Positions 1 through 7,640 of a stretch of DNA of 16,466 nt are shown here, in pieces. This DNA is from Promethearchaeota archaeon (GTDB lineage: Archaea; Asgardarchaeota; Lokiarchaeia; Sigynarchaeales; SOKP01). How positions within the stretch are numbered: position 1 is the stretch's first letter; the number at the start of each line of letters is the position of its first letter. The stretch spans positions 1 to 16,466 of the forward strand of contig JAGXNR010000058.1 of the NCBI GenBank assembly GCA_019894875.1, in the 5' to 3' direction. The notes below the pieces were generated by a model, which was given only the letters and a program-made list of their open reading frames with translations, searched no databases and had not been told where the DNA came from. Made by a program: the position numbers and the translations under genes.

Positions 1-1800
1 GATACATTTTCCGAAATCATACAAAATGACTTAGAATTAAAATTATTCATAAAAACGTTAATAAAATTAAACATAATTGAGGGATATTATTCTGAACTAG
101 GATTTTTTTATCCTTCCAACCAAATAAAATCAAATTTATTAAGTGATCTAAACCAAAAAGGAATAATTAAGCTGGGCAAATTTAATTTTATTCATCCTCA
201 AATCCTAAGAGATATAATAAAAGATATTAGGATTACTCAGAAAGATCGCCTACTTCTTGGTAAAAATAAGATTTCTTATTATTCATTAAAAAAGATTCAA
301 GAACAAATTAATAGAGAAGCGGCAAAGAATAGTGTTGTGGATTTAAAAACATATAGAGAAAGGCTAACTGAAGAAGATTTTATTAATCTTATTAAAAATT
401 TACCAAGAGATTATTTATCAAATTTTCATAAAGGAACTCAATGGTTGACGAATTTAGGTACTCTTAGAATATCGAATGAAATTCATAGCTCGAAAATATT
501 TGGGTTCTTCGATATCCTTAAAATCTCAAAAAAGCTAAAGATTGGGTCGATGTTATTATATGATGTATTTATTAATATCGTTGATGATAGAAGTGGGATT
601 TGGGATAAACAAAGTGAAGTTTTTTACTACTCTAAATATTTAACCGAAAAAATAGAAAAACTAAGTTCAATTCCAGATGATACAGAAAAGGGAATACAAA
701 TTGATCTATTAGCTAAAAAGCTTAATATAAATAAGAATCATATTGAGACTAAATTAGATGAGAATCTTAAGTTAATTGCACAGGAAATAATGACCCAAGA
801 TCAAATAGAAATTCATGAATACCTTGAAAAAACAGGGATGGATTTAGAATCTTTCATGAATTATATTAATGATTTAGGAATGATTTACTTTAGGAAAGCG
901 GATCTACTTATCCTTAAAGAGGAAAAAATTGAAGATGCTAAGAATGACATCAGGTTTATGTTGTTAGATAAATCAAAATCTGTAGATTTTCTTAATCTAG
1001 GAAATTTTGATATTAAATCGAATTTGATAAAAGATTTAATGTTTGAGTTGCTCAAGGATGGAAAATTGATAGGTTTATTTTATGAAAATGAAGGAGAGAT
1101 CCTCTTTTATACAGAAAGAGGAATAAGTAATATGATGTTAGAAAACAGTTTCCTTTTTTCATTCACAGATTTGTTCTATGGAAAAGAATTAAGTCCAGAC
1201 GAAATTGGTTTAATAAGAAATATATTTGATGATTTAGTTGCTAGAAAAAAATTAAGAGGAAATTTCGATGAGGAATCATTAACATTCTCTAGTGATGAAG
1301 TATTATTTGCAAAAGACTACAATACTGTTTTATTTGAATTTGAGAAAACAGTGAACAGTTATATTCAAACTTTTGAATCGGAATATAAAAAAATTAAAAG
1401 AATATTTACAAAAAAAGAAGATACTATAATCCCGCAAGAAATTAAATTAATACAAGAGATAATTGATAAAATAAACGGGAAGTATGTATGGTGGAGGAAT
1501 GGTTTAGATGCCTTCATTAGGAGAGCTAATGAGAAATTATTAAAGGATCAAGGAGTTAGTGTCAAAAAGTATAAGCAAATGTTCTCTGCTGAGCAAAAAG
1601 AGGAGATAAAGTCATTTGAAGAGGATCCAGAAGTATTTGACCAATTAAATAACTTTAATTCTTGGGTGAGGGTTTTTAATAAGCTTGAGGCGAAATACCC
1701 AAGCATAATTTTTTACCAAAAGCGAGCAACCACTAATCCGGATGATTCGGAATCAAATGATAAGCTGCAAGAATTATTGGGAGAAATATTTATAATTTAG
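1..1800 (+). CDS. Large tandem winged-helix-like protein, 5' end cut by window edge
   Basis: The frame is open from base 1 to the TAG at 1798-1800, so 599 residues are visible and the true start lies outside the window. The GTG at 337 is internal to this open frame and is probably not the start. I do not recognise the gene with certainty. The protein is soluble, highly charged and mostly helical. It shows several winged-helix-like units in a row: a helix, then a short hairpin with the pattern 'L..L...G.I.....' and a strand ending near a charged residue. Examples are encoded around 118-220 (SDLNQKGIIKLGKFNFIHP), 1030-1115 (FELLKDGKLIG) and 1215-1300 (FDDLVARKKLRG). Chains of such units occur in PCI-type scaffold proteins and in the eukaryotic UFM1 ligase UFL1; the last two units resemble UFL1 loosely by eye. 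There are no membrane segments or Cys clusters. Coding is certain; the function is a guess. Confidence 0.8.
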   Translation, partial: DTFSEIIQNDLELKLFIKTLIKLNIIEGYYSELGFFYPSNQIKSNLLSDLNQKGIIKLGKFNFIHPQILRDIIKDIRITQKDRLLLGKNKISYYSLKKIQEQINREAAKNSVVDLKTYRERLTEEDFINLIKNLPRDYLSNFHKGTQWLTNLGTLRISNEIHSSKIFGFFDILKISKKLKIGSMLLYDVFINIVDDRSGIWDKQSEVFYYSKYLTEKIEKLSSIPDDTEKGIQIDLLAKKLNINKNHIETKLDENLKLIAQEIMTQDQIEIHEYLEKTGMDLESFMNYINDLGMIYFRKADLLILKEEKIEDAKNDIRFMLLDKSKSVDFLNLGNFDIKSNLIKDLMFELLKDGKLIGLFYENEGEILFYTERGISNMMLENSFLFSFTDLFYGKELSPDEIGLIRNIFDDLVARKKLRGNFDEESLTFSSDEVLFAKDYNTVLFEFEKTVNSYIQTFESEYKKIKRIFTKKEDTIIPQEIKLIQEIIDKINGKYVWWRNGLDAFIRRANEKLLKDQGVSVKKYKQMFSAEQKEEIKSFEEDPEVFDQLNNFNSWVRVFNKLEAKYPSIIFYQKRATTNPDDSESNDKLQELLGEIFII

Positions 1801-2090
1801 ACTTTTTGCTTCTTGGTTTTTTCAATTTGAGAAAGGAATTTTTCTGTTTCGATTTTTTGATCTATTAGAATTTTGTATGTTTTTGGGTTTGTTATGCCAT
1901 TTAATGATATTATACCTTCTTCTTCTAGGACTTTTAGAGCTCTCCAAATGAAATTAATCTTCGAACGATCTGATGATTTGATATTGAAGCATCTTCGAAT
2001 TCTTTTGGTTGTTACGATATTAACATTGTTCTCAATTAGTCTATTAACCGCTTCCACTGTATCACTTAAATTTTTCATAAAAAAATCCAT
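1797..2090 (-). CDS. Small winged-helix DNA-binding-like protein
   Basis: This 97-residue protein looks like a single winged-helix domain. Helices at about residues 8-20 and 25-36 are followed by a recognition-helix-like segment (KINFIWRALKVLEEEGII), then a short wing (residues 65-75) and a basic tail ending KKQKV. It is too short for a separate ligand domain, so it could be a minimal transcription factor. The ATG at 2090 is chosen; a G-rich stretch about 13 nt upstream (around 2103-2110) could serve as a ribosome binding site. An in-frame ATG at 2078 is the alternative. Its stop overlaps the end of the upstream plus-strand gene by 4 bp, tail to tail. Many such small winged-helix proteins are known in Asgard genomes. 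The target is unknown. Confidence 0.7.
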   Translation of the reverse strand: MDFFMKNLSDTVEAVNRLIENNVNIVTTKRIRRCFNIKSSDRSKINFIWRALKVLEEEGIISLNGITNPKTYKILIDQKIETEKFLSQIEKTKKQKV

Positions 2091-2294
2091 TGTTAAACGA
2101 GTTCCCCCTCATTTGAAATTGTATATTTATTCTCTCCTTATGAAAATTATAAATTCAAAAAGTAAAATTGATTTTTTGAGTATTATAAAATTATGTTTAC
2201 CAATATATAAATTTTTTTTATTCTAAACTCATACTGCTTGAAAGAACTAAAGACATAAGAATTGCAGATTTAAAGTTGGTATTGGTTAAAAAGA

Positions 2295-3899
2295 TTAATG
2301 CCTGAATACTCTCTTCCCACAAAAAATCAATGCACAGCCTAATTCATCAGCTCTTTTTATTATTGAATCATCTCTTACTGAACCGCCTGGATTTATAATT
2401 GCTTTTGCCCCTGCTTCAACAGCTGCTTCTAAACCATCAGGAAATGGAAAAAAAGAATCAGTACCCATAAAAGAATTTCTTAATTCCTCTTTATGTCCGA
2501 ATTCTACTGCTTTTTGGATTGCTAATTTAACTACATGGACTCTGCTTTGTTGTCCAGCTCCGATTCCAATTGAATACATTCCATCATCATAAATTTGGGA
2601 AAAACATGCAGAATTTGATTTAGCCCATTTTGAAACTTTATAAGCAAAAACTAGTGCTTCCTTTTCTTTCTCTTCTACTTTCTTTTTACTCACTACATTC
2701 CATTCTTTGATAACAGGTCCACTATCATATTCTTGAATTAATACCCCACCTAATGTAGATCGAACTTCTAAATTCTTGTAGATATCATCACGCTTATCAA
2801 GGAAATCACCTATTTTTAATATTCTCATGTTTTGCTTTTGTTTTAAAATCTCTAGTGCTTCAGGCTCAAATGAAGGAGCTAATAACACGTCTACAAATAT
2901 TTTTTCTTTGTTTATAATAAAATCAGCAACATTGGCAGTTAATTCTTTATTGACTCCCCAAATCCCGCCAAACGCAGACATTGGATCGCAACTGAAAGCC
3001 CTTTGGATTGATGTTAATTGATTTTTTTTATCAATTGCTATTCCATTAGGAGATGTATGCTTCAGAATAGCAGTAACGTGATGTTCTTGACCAAAATCTA
3101 ATAACATTTGTACACAAGAATCAATATCAAGATAATTATTAAATGAAATTTCTTTGCCCCCTAACTGTTCAAAATTATGTAACCCAAATTTTGCAGAAGT
3201 ATCTCTATAATATGCAGCAGATTGCTCCCAATTCTCTCCATATCTACAGTCTTGTACCTTTTCATAAATTTTTATTATTTGCTTACCCATTTTTATATCC
3301 GGGTTATAATAATTCTGTAAATAACTAGCAATTGCTGCGTTGTAATCTGCCATAATTGCAAAGACATCTTGAGCTAGTGTTGCTCTAGTTTTATCTGTAA
3401 TTTGTCCGTTATTTTCCTTTAATTCTTTTATAATTTTATCATAATAACTTGCATGAGGAACAACGATAACATCTGGAAAGTTTTTAGCAGCAGCTCTAAT
3501 CATAGTAGGCCCACCTATATCAATCATCTCTAAAGCTTCTTCCAATTGAATATCCGGTTTAGAGATGGCTTCTTTAAATTGATAGAGATTACATACAACC
3601 ATATCTATCGGGGGAATATTATATTTTTTAGCATCTTCATTATCTTTTTCCCAATTCCTACGATAAAGAATACCTCCTTCAATTTTTGGGTGTAATGTCT
3701 TTACTCTCCCATCAAACATTTCAGGTGATTCTGTATATTCAGAGATTTTAATAAATTTTATACCATTTTTCTCTAATAATCTTCCAGTTCCCCCTGTTGA
3801 AAGAATTTCAACACCAAATTCATTTGTTAACACTTTTACTAAATCCAGAATTCCTTCCTTATCAAAAACACTTATAATAGCTCTTTTAATTTTCTTCAT
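2295..3899 (-). CDS. purH: Bifunctional AICAR formyltransferase / IMP cyclohydrolase PurH
   Basis: PurH carries out the last two steps of purine synthesis: 10-formyl-THF-dependent formylation of AICAR to FAICAR, then ring closure to IMP in the cytosol. The 534 residues match the family's usual length. The N-terminal MGS-like cyclohydrolase domain (about 1-195) starts with KRAIISVFDKEG and has STGGTGRLL, DGRVKTLHPKI and NLYQF. The transformylase domain follows with RYGENWEQSAAYY, GKEISFNNYLDID, the catalytic Lys-His pair (KHTSPNG, about 280-281), DPMSAFGG and, near the end, the segment SFFPFPDGLEAA. The start is set at the ATG at 3899. A TTG at 3905 is also in frame and has an AGGT about 8 nt upstream, so it remains possible and would add two residues. 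The gene lies downstream of guaB on the same strand, 135 bp apart, and makes the IMP that guaB would use. Many archaea use PurP/PurO instead, so the bacterial-type fused enzyme is a point of note. Confidence 0.96.
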   Translation of the reverse strand: MKKIKRAIISVFDKEGILDLVKVLTNEFGVEILSTGGTGRLLEKNGIKFIKISEYTESPEMFDGRVKTLHPKIEGGILYRRNWEKDNEDAKKYNIPPIDMVVCNLYQFKEAISKPDIQLEEALEMIDIGGPTMIRAAAKNFPDVIVVPHASYYDKIIKELKENNGQITDKTRATLAQDVFAIMADYNAAIASYLQNYYNPDIKMGKQIIKIYEKVQDCRYGENWEQSAAYYRDTSAKFGLHNFEQLGGKEISFNNYLDIDSCVQMLLDFGQEHHVTAILKHTSPNGIAIDKKNQLTSIQRAFSCDPMSAFGGIWGVNKELTANVADFIINKEKIFVDVLLAPSFEPEALEILKQKQNMRILKIGDFLDKRDDIYKNLEVRSTLGGVLIQEYDSGPVIKEWNVVSKKKVEEKEKEALVFAYKVSKWAKSNSACFSQIYDDGMYSIGIGAGQQSRVHVVKLAIQKAVEFGHKEELRNSFMGTDSFFPFPDGLEAAVEAGAKAIINPGGSVRDDSIIKRADELGCALIFCGKRVFRH

Positions 3900-3949
3900 A
3901 AACAATCATTTTACCTATTCTTTAGCAATTAATAATGATGATTTTAGCA

Positions 3950-3964
3950 TAGTAAAGTTTACTA
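3950..3964. promoter_or_regulatory. 15-bp palindrome upstream of purH, candidate operator
   Basis: TAGTAAA-G-TTTACTA is a perfect 7-bp inverted repeat with a single central base, 51 bp upstream of the purH ATG. The same 7-mer in inverted arrangement also lies upstream of guaB. A shared regulator of the two purine genes is inferred; no such regulator is visible in the window. Confidence 0.45.
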
Positions 3965-4034
3965 CTGTTAATAATTAATTAATAGATCTTTAATAAATCA
4001 GCCCAATATAAAGAGGTAAGTAAAGAAAAGAGGA

Positions 4035-5507
4035 TTAAAATTTTCCCATCAAATCATGAGGAGCGGTTTCACGCTGACCTACAATAGAAACTATACCAAG
4101 AGGTACTTTCTTCATTGCTTCAATTGATTTAGCTCCCGCATAAATCATCCCATTTGCTAAACCTTCTTTTAAAGTTGCTAAAACACCCCACACGTCCCCT
4201 ACATAAGGTACGTAATCACTTACACCCTCAGTTAACATTTTTGAGCCCTCAACATACCTATCTGAAATATATCCTGAAGTTCTTGCATTTTTACTACCCA
4301 TACCTCTATATACCTTCACCTTTCTTCCCGCGATTGTATCAATAAAACCAGGAGACTCTTCTGTTCCTGCAAAGAGATGTCCTGACATCATCAAATCTGC
4401 CCCAACTGCAAACGCTTTTGGTAAATCTCCAGGATTTTTAAATCCTCCATCAGCAATTAGAGCTAATTTGGGATTATAATCATGTATAGCATCAGCCACA
4501 TGAGCTGTTGCAAATAAAGTTGGAGCACCTACCCCTGTTTGTAATGAAGTTGTGCATATTGAACCCGAACCCATTCCTACTTTTAATCCAATAAACTGTT
4601 CTTCGTTAAAATCAACTTTAGTTATTAAATATTCAGCAGCTTCGTATGTTCCTATGTTTCCTAAAACAAAATCAGATTCTAGAAAATTCATTAATTTTGC
4701 AGTACTTTCAATATCATCTCTCTTGTAAAAATCTGCGACATCAATAAAGAACATGTCGGCATAATTATCTATTTCTTTTAATAATTCTTGAGATCGGGAT
4801 GATTCCGGAAACCGTGGGGATAAAGCCATGCCACATAATAAATGTCCTTCTTCATCTTTAGATGCGAGTGGAAATTCTGGTGCTAAATCCTTTTTGGTAA
4901 TTAATCCCTTTAAGAAACCATCTTCTATAATTGGTAATTTCTCTTTGCGGGATTCATAGAGGATTTTCAATGCATCCTCTCTCGATCCACCTGGTTTGAT
5001 AGAGATAACATCCTTTGTCATATAATCTTTTATTATTCCGTTTTTTATGTCTTGTTCAAAGAATGGGATATCTCTTTTGGTGAAAATCCCACAAACTTTG
5101 TTCTCATCATTAGTTACAACGATACCGCTAATGTTATAATTATCCATCATAAATTTGGCTTTGGCAACTTTAGCATTTGGATTAATTGTAGCAACATGTT
5201 CATTATCAATTATAAATGATCTAGCTCTTTTAACAATTCTAACCATCTCTAATTGTCTTTCAAAAGAACAATTTCGATGTAAAACACCAAGACCTCCATG
5301 TAAAGCCATATTAATTGCCATATTTTCCTCTGTAACAGTGTCCATTGCAGATGACAATATAGGAAGTTGAAAATGGTATTTCCCTAAGGTCGAAGATAAA
5401 TTAACTTCACCAGGGGAAAAATCTGTAAATCCCGGAAGTATCAAAACATCATCAAACGTAGCGATAAGATCATCTGAGTGGATTTTTTTTCTGTAATAAT
5501 CTGACAT
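4035..5507 (-). CDS. guaB: IMP dehydrogenase (CBS-containing GuaB), with GMP-reductase-like loops
   Basis: It probably oxidises IMP to XMP with NAD+, the committed step to GMP. The 490 residues form a TIM barrel interrupted by two CBS domains (about 96-155 and 161-208). The barrel begins with FDDVLILPG and LSSAMDTVTE, both IMPDH-like. The catalytic loop GMGSGSICTT carries the nucleophile Cys318, and the flap has the Arg417-Tyr418 pair (SDRY) expected of IMPDH. FAGTEESPG and VYRGMGS are also present. Two segments look more like GMP reductase: DVADFYK (256-262), where IMPDHs usually have D-S/T-x-x-G, and TGVGAP after the catalytic loop. IMPDH is preferred because of the flap Arg-Tyr, the CBS pair and the neighbouring purH. 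The ATG at 5507 is chosen over the adjacent TTG because GGTGA at 5514-5518 lies 6 nt upstream of it. Confidence 0.88.
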   Translation of the reverse strand: MSDYYRKKIHSDDLIATFDDVLILPGFTDFSPGEVNLSSTLGKYHFQLPILSSAMDTVTEENMAINMALHGGLGVLHRNCSFERQLEMVRIVKRARSFIIDNEHVATINPNAKVAKAKFMMDNYNISGIVVTNDENKVCGIFTKRDIPFFEQDIKNGIIKDYMTKDVISIKPGGSREDALKILYESRKEKLPIIEDGFLKGLITKKDLAPEFPLASKDEEGHLLCGMALSPRFPESSRSQELLKEIDNYADMFFIDVADFYKRDDIESTAKLMNFLESDFVLGNIGTYEAAEYLITKVDFNEEQFIGLKVGMGSGSICTTSLQTGVGAPTLFATAHVADAIHDYNPKLALIADGGFKNPGDLPKAFAVGADLMMSGHLFAGTEESPGFIDTIAGRKVKVYRGMGSKNARTSGYISDRYVEGSKMLTEGVSDYVPYVGDVWGVLATLKEGLANGMIYAGAKSIEAMKKVPLGIVSIVGQRETAPHDLMGKF

Positions 5508-5513
5508 CAATAT

Positions 5514-5518
5514 TCACC
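5514..5518 (-). promoter_or_regulatory. Ribosome binding site of guaB
   Basis: GGTGA on the minus strand lies 6 nt before the ATG at 5507. It matches the archaeal 16S 3' end (anti-Shine-Dalgarno CACCTCC) and decides the start in favour of ATG over the TTG directly before it. Confidence 0.7.
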
Positions 5519-5531
5519 AATTTAAAGATAT

Positions 5532-5557
5532 TTTACTATTTGTTCTGATTTAGTAAA
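5532..5557. promoter_or_regulatory. Inverted TTTACTA / TAGTAAA pair upstream of guaB, candidate operator
   Basis: TTTACTA at 5532-5538 and TAGTAAA at 5551-5557 are exact inverted copies separated by 12 bp, 25-50 bp upstream of the guaB ATG. A further TAGTAAA lies at 5645-5651. GATTTAGTAAAA (12 bp) is repeated exactly at 5547-5558 and 5641-5652, and GATTTAGT recurs at 5584-5591. The purH upstream region has the same 7-mer as a palindrome. Confidence 0.45.
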
Positions 5558-5659
5558 AAGCTTTGAATTTTAATAATAAAGATGATTTAGTTTATAAAAC
5601 TTTGTGTATGATATAACGCTTTAATCTTGTTGTTAAAGAAGATTTAGTAAAATAATAGG

Positions 5660-5677
5660 AAAAAAAAAAATTAAAAA
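5660..5677 (-). terminator. T-rich terminator after the ABC operon
   Basis: Directly after the permease stop codon the minus strand carries T5, AA and then a run of 11 T. Archaeal transcription ends at such T-tracts without a hairpin. It would separate the ABC operon from guaB, which follows on the same strand. Confidence 0.5.
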
Positions 5678-6475
5678 TTAAAATGCTAGCTCTCGTTTTT
5701 GAAAAATATAAAGAGCTCCCACTAATGCTATTATTCCAACAGCAATTACAATTAATAATTCACCAATAGGAATTGTGCCAGCATTTACTATAGTCCCTGC
5801 GTTTAAATAGTTGAGAAGTGAGAAATACTTTAATGGAGCTGCAGCATCAACCATTCCACCTACTCTAACTAATATATATTGGCTGAAAATTATAATACCC
5901 GATGCGGTTAGAGCTTTTTTAGATTTTAAAAATAGTGCCCCACATAATAGCGAAATAGAACCAAGAGCAAAAAATAAGAACCAAACACCTATAACTGAAT
6001 ACGTAAATGTTAGCAAATTTATAGTTTCATTCACAGTTGCGGCTGAGATAAGCGTTAATAAAATCATGAGTATAGGATAGAGTAGATTATATGTAAGATA
6101 AACACCAAATTTTTCAAGTATATAACGCCATCTAGGAATGGGATAACTCAATATTACATCAAGGGTATTTTCATCTACTTCAGCACTAATTATTCTTACA
6201 GGAACAAAAATGGTGACGAATATCATCAGCATTTCCGTCCAAGAAAAAATGTACATATAGATTGCTCCTTCAAAAGTGCCAAAACCAATCAAACCTAGTT
6301 GCCCAAGTATCGCTTTATACACTGGAGATTCTAATAATTCTGAAAACGCTGAAAGCTGATCCTGTAACGAGGGCCACATATAGGCAATCAAAGGAATCAA
6401 TATTGCCGCTAGTAGGGGGTATAAAATACCTCTCATCCATTTTTTTTTCAAACCTTTTAAATATACTTTCGTCAT
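5678..6475 (-). CDS. ABC-2 type transporter permease
   Basis: This is the membrane subunit of an ABC exporter, paired with the ATPase encoded just upstream. The 265 residues contain about six hydrophobic segments, roughly 13-35, 68-92, 128-150, 158-182, 190-207 and 233-256. After the second segment comes the coupling region EVDENTLDVILSYPIPRWRY, typical of ABC-2 permeases, where a charged stretch is followed by 'LLS-P-R'. The C-terminus FQKRELAF is also typical. The start ATG has a strong ribosome site, GAGGTGA, in the 14-bp gap after the ATPase stop, so the two are co-transcribed. The substrate cannot be read from the sequence; relatives export drugs, lipids or peptides or take part in stress resistance. 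The divergent GbsR/MarR-like regulators next door suggest an inducible exporter. Confidence 0.9.
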   Translation of the reverse strand: MTKVYLKGLKKKWMRGILYPLLAAILIPLIAYMWPSLQDQLSAFSELLESPVYKAILGQLGLIGFGTFEGAIYMYIFSWTEMLMIFVTIFVPVRIISAEVDENTLDVILSYPIPRWRYILEKFGVYLTYNLLYPILMILLTLISAATVNETINLLTFTYSVIGVWFLFFALGSISLLCGALFLKSKKALTASGIIIFSQYILVRVGGMVDAAAPLKYFSLLNYLNAGTIVNAGTIPIGELLIVIAVGIIALVGALYIFQKRELAF

Positions 6476-6489
6476 AATCTTTTCACCTC

Positions 6490-7443
6490 TTACATATAGA
6501 ATTTCAAAAATATCTCCTCTAATGAAGCGTCTTCAATAGTGAAGCGTTTAATTTTGTAATTTATCAGTAATTTGAGTAATTCATTCACATCTTCCTTGAT
6601 AATTAGTTTGAAAGTTGTTTCATTGGTTTTTTCTGCCGATATAATTGAGTCCAACCTTTTAAAATCATCTTCTTTAGGTAATGTTTTCGATGAAAATTTG
6701 ATTTTCACATTCTGAAGAAATTTCTGTTTGAGATCCTCAATTCGCTCAATAAGAATCATTTTCCCTTCCTTTATGATTCCTACTCTATCACAGATTGCTT
6801 GAACCTCGGATAAATCATGTGAACTCAGAAAAATAGTTTTTCCTTCATCTCTTAATTTTTTAAAAATTTCATGGGCTTTAGCAGTCATTAAAGGATCTAG
6901 TCCTGAAGTTGGTTCATCTAAGATTAAGAGATCTGGCTTTGGGGCTAGAGCGATTATAACACCAACTTGTTGACGATTACCTGTTGAAAGATTTCCAATT
7001 TTTTGTGTTAGATCGACCTTAAAAGTAGATTTTAATTCCTTAAGAAAAATATTATCTACTGGTTGGAACTTATCTAAATACCTAATAAGTTCTTCACCAG
7101 TAAAATCCTCATATAATGAAAGATCACCTGGGACATAGCCTATTCGTTTTCTTATTTCTATTGAATCCTTTCGATGATCAAGATCAAACACTTTAATTGA
7201 TCCCGTTTGAATGTTCAAATACCCCAGAATTGACCTCATAGTGGTTGTTTTTCCTGCTCCATTGGGGCCTAAAAATCCAAAAATCTCTCCTTTTTCGACG
7301 GAGAAACTTACGTCTTGTGCACCAGTAACCTTGCGTCTTAATTTAAACCTTCCAAGTGTTAACTCGCGACCATAAATTTTCGTCAAGTTAGATACCTGTA
7401 ATACTATATCAGTACTTATTTCAATCACCTTTTTTTTCTTCAA
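6490..7443 (-). CDS. ABC transporter ATP-binding protein
   Basis: This is the cytosolic ATPase of the exporter. In order: Walker A GPNGAGKTT (59-67), a Q-loop region reading IGYVPGD in which the usual Gln is replaced, as is common in ABC-2 drug-type ATPases, signature LSTGN (152-156) in place of LSGGQ, Walker B LLILDEP (172-178), D-loop SGLDP and H-loop His209 (SSHD). About 90 C-terminal residues follow the nucleotide-binding domain, as in DrrA-like subunits. The start is uncertain. The TTG at 7443 gives 317 residues, while a GTG at 7428 would also keep the whole domain. That GTG sits inside an AAGGTGAT sequence that itself looks like a ribosome site. There is no good ribosome site before the TTG. 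Transcription would start in the 7444-7640 gap. Confidence 0.94.
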   Translation of the reverse strand: MKKKKVIEISTDIVLQVSNLTKIYGRELTLGRFKLRRKVTGAQDVSFSVEKGEIFGFLGPNGAGKTTTMRSILGYLNIQTGSIKVFDLDHRKDSIEIRKRIGYVPGDLSLYEDFTGEELIRYLDKFQPVDNIFLKELKSTFKVDLTQKIGNLSTGNRQQVGVIIALAPKPDLLILDEPTSGLDPLMTAKAHEIFKKLRDEGKTIFLSSHDLSEVQAICDRVGIIKEGKMILIERIEDLKQKFLQNVKIKFSSKTLPKEDDFKRLDSIISAEKTNETTFKLIIKEDVNELLKLLINYKIKRFTIEDASLEEIFLKFYM

Positions 7444-7507
7444 TTAAGATTATTTTTCATATTTTGTGAAATTTAAAATTCTTCTAGTCATCATAAGTGA
7501 AATTACG

Positions 7508-7515
7508 TATATAAA
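7508..7515 (-). promoter_or_regulatory. Candidate TATA box for the ABC operon
   Basis: TTTATATA on the minus strand is centred about 68 bp upstream of the TTG start. This would place transcription start near 7485 and give a leader of about 40 nt. The element is nearly symmetric, so it could also be read from the other strand. Confidence 0.35.
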
Positions 7516-7575
7516 TATTTTCATTTTTGATGAACTTCAACAATTATGAAATTCACAATCTTTAAATAATTGAAA

Positions 7576-7594
7576 TCCTATATGAATTATAGGA
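7576..7594. promoter_or_regulatory. 7-bp inverted repeat between divergent exporter and regulator genes
   Basis: TCCTATA and TATAGGA are exact inverted copies with a 5-bp spacer (TGAAT), about 47 bp upstream of the first regulator's ATG. Position, size and symmetry suit an operator for a dimeric winged-helix regulator encoded next door; this is inference. Only a partial further relation was seen: TGTGAAATT near 7464 against a similar inverted string near 7550. Confidence 0.45.
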
Positions 7595-7615
7595 AGTAAT
7601 AAAAAATATCTATGT

Positions 7616-7624
7616 TTTATATAA
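7616..7624 (+). promoter_or_regulatory. Candidate TATA box of the regulator operon
   Basis: TTTATATAA is centred 21 bp upstream of the ATG at 7641. That spacing points to a leaderless or nearly leaderless transcript, in line with the lack of a ribosome site before this ATG. An A-rich stretch near 7601-7608 is an alternative. Confidence 0.4.
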
Positions 7625-7640
7625 AGTACTGAATCATAGC

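Noticed and set aside
1873..2226. A 117-codon open frame on the plus strand
   Set aside because: It lies opposite the small winged-helix gene, its translation is rich in hydrophobic residues without pattern, and it runs on into non-coding DNA.
2091..2294. 204-bp gap checked for a small gene or terminator
   Set aside because: Only AT-rich sequence with short T runs; nothing that can be supported.
4154..4345. Plus-strand open frame inside guaB
   Set aside because: It is antisense to a clearly conserved gene and has low-complexity composition.
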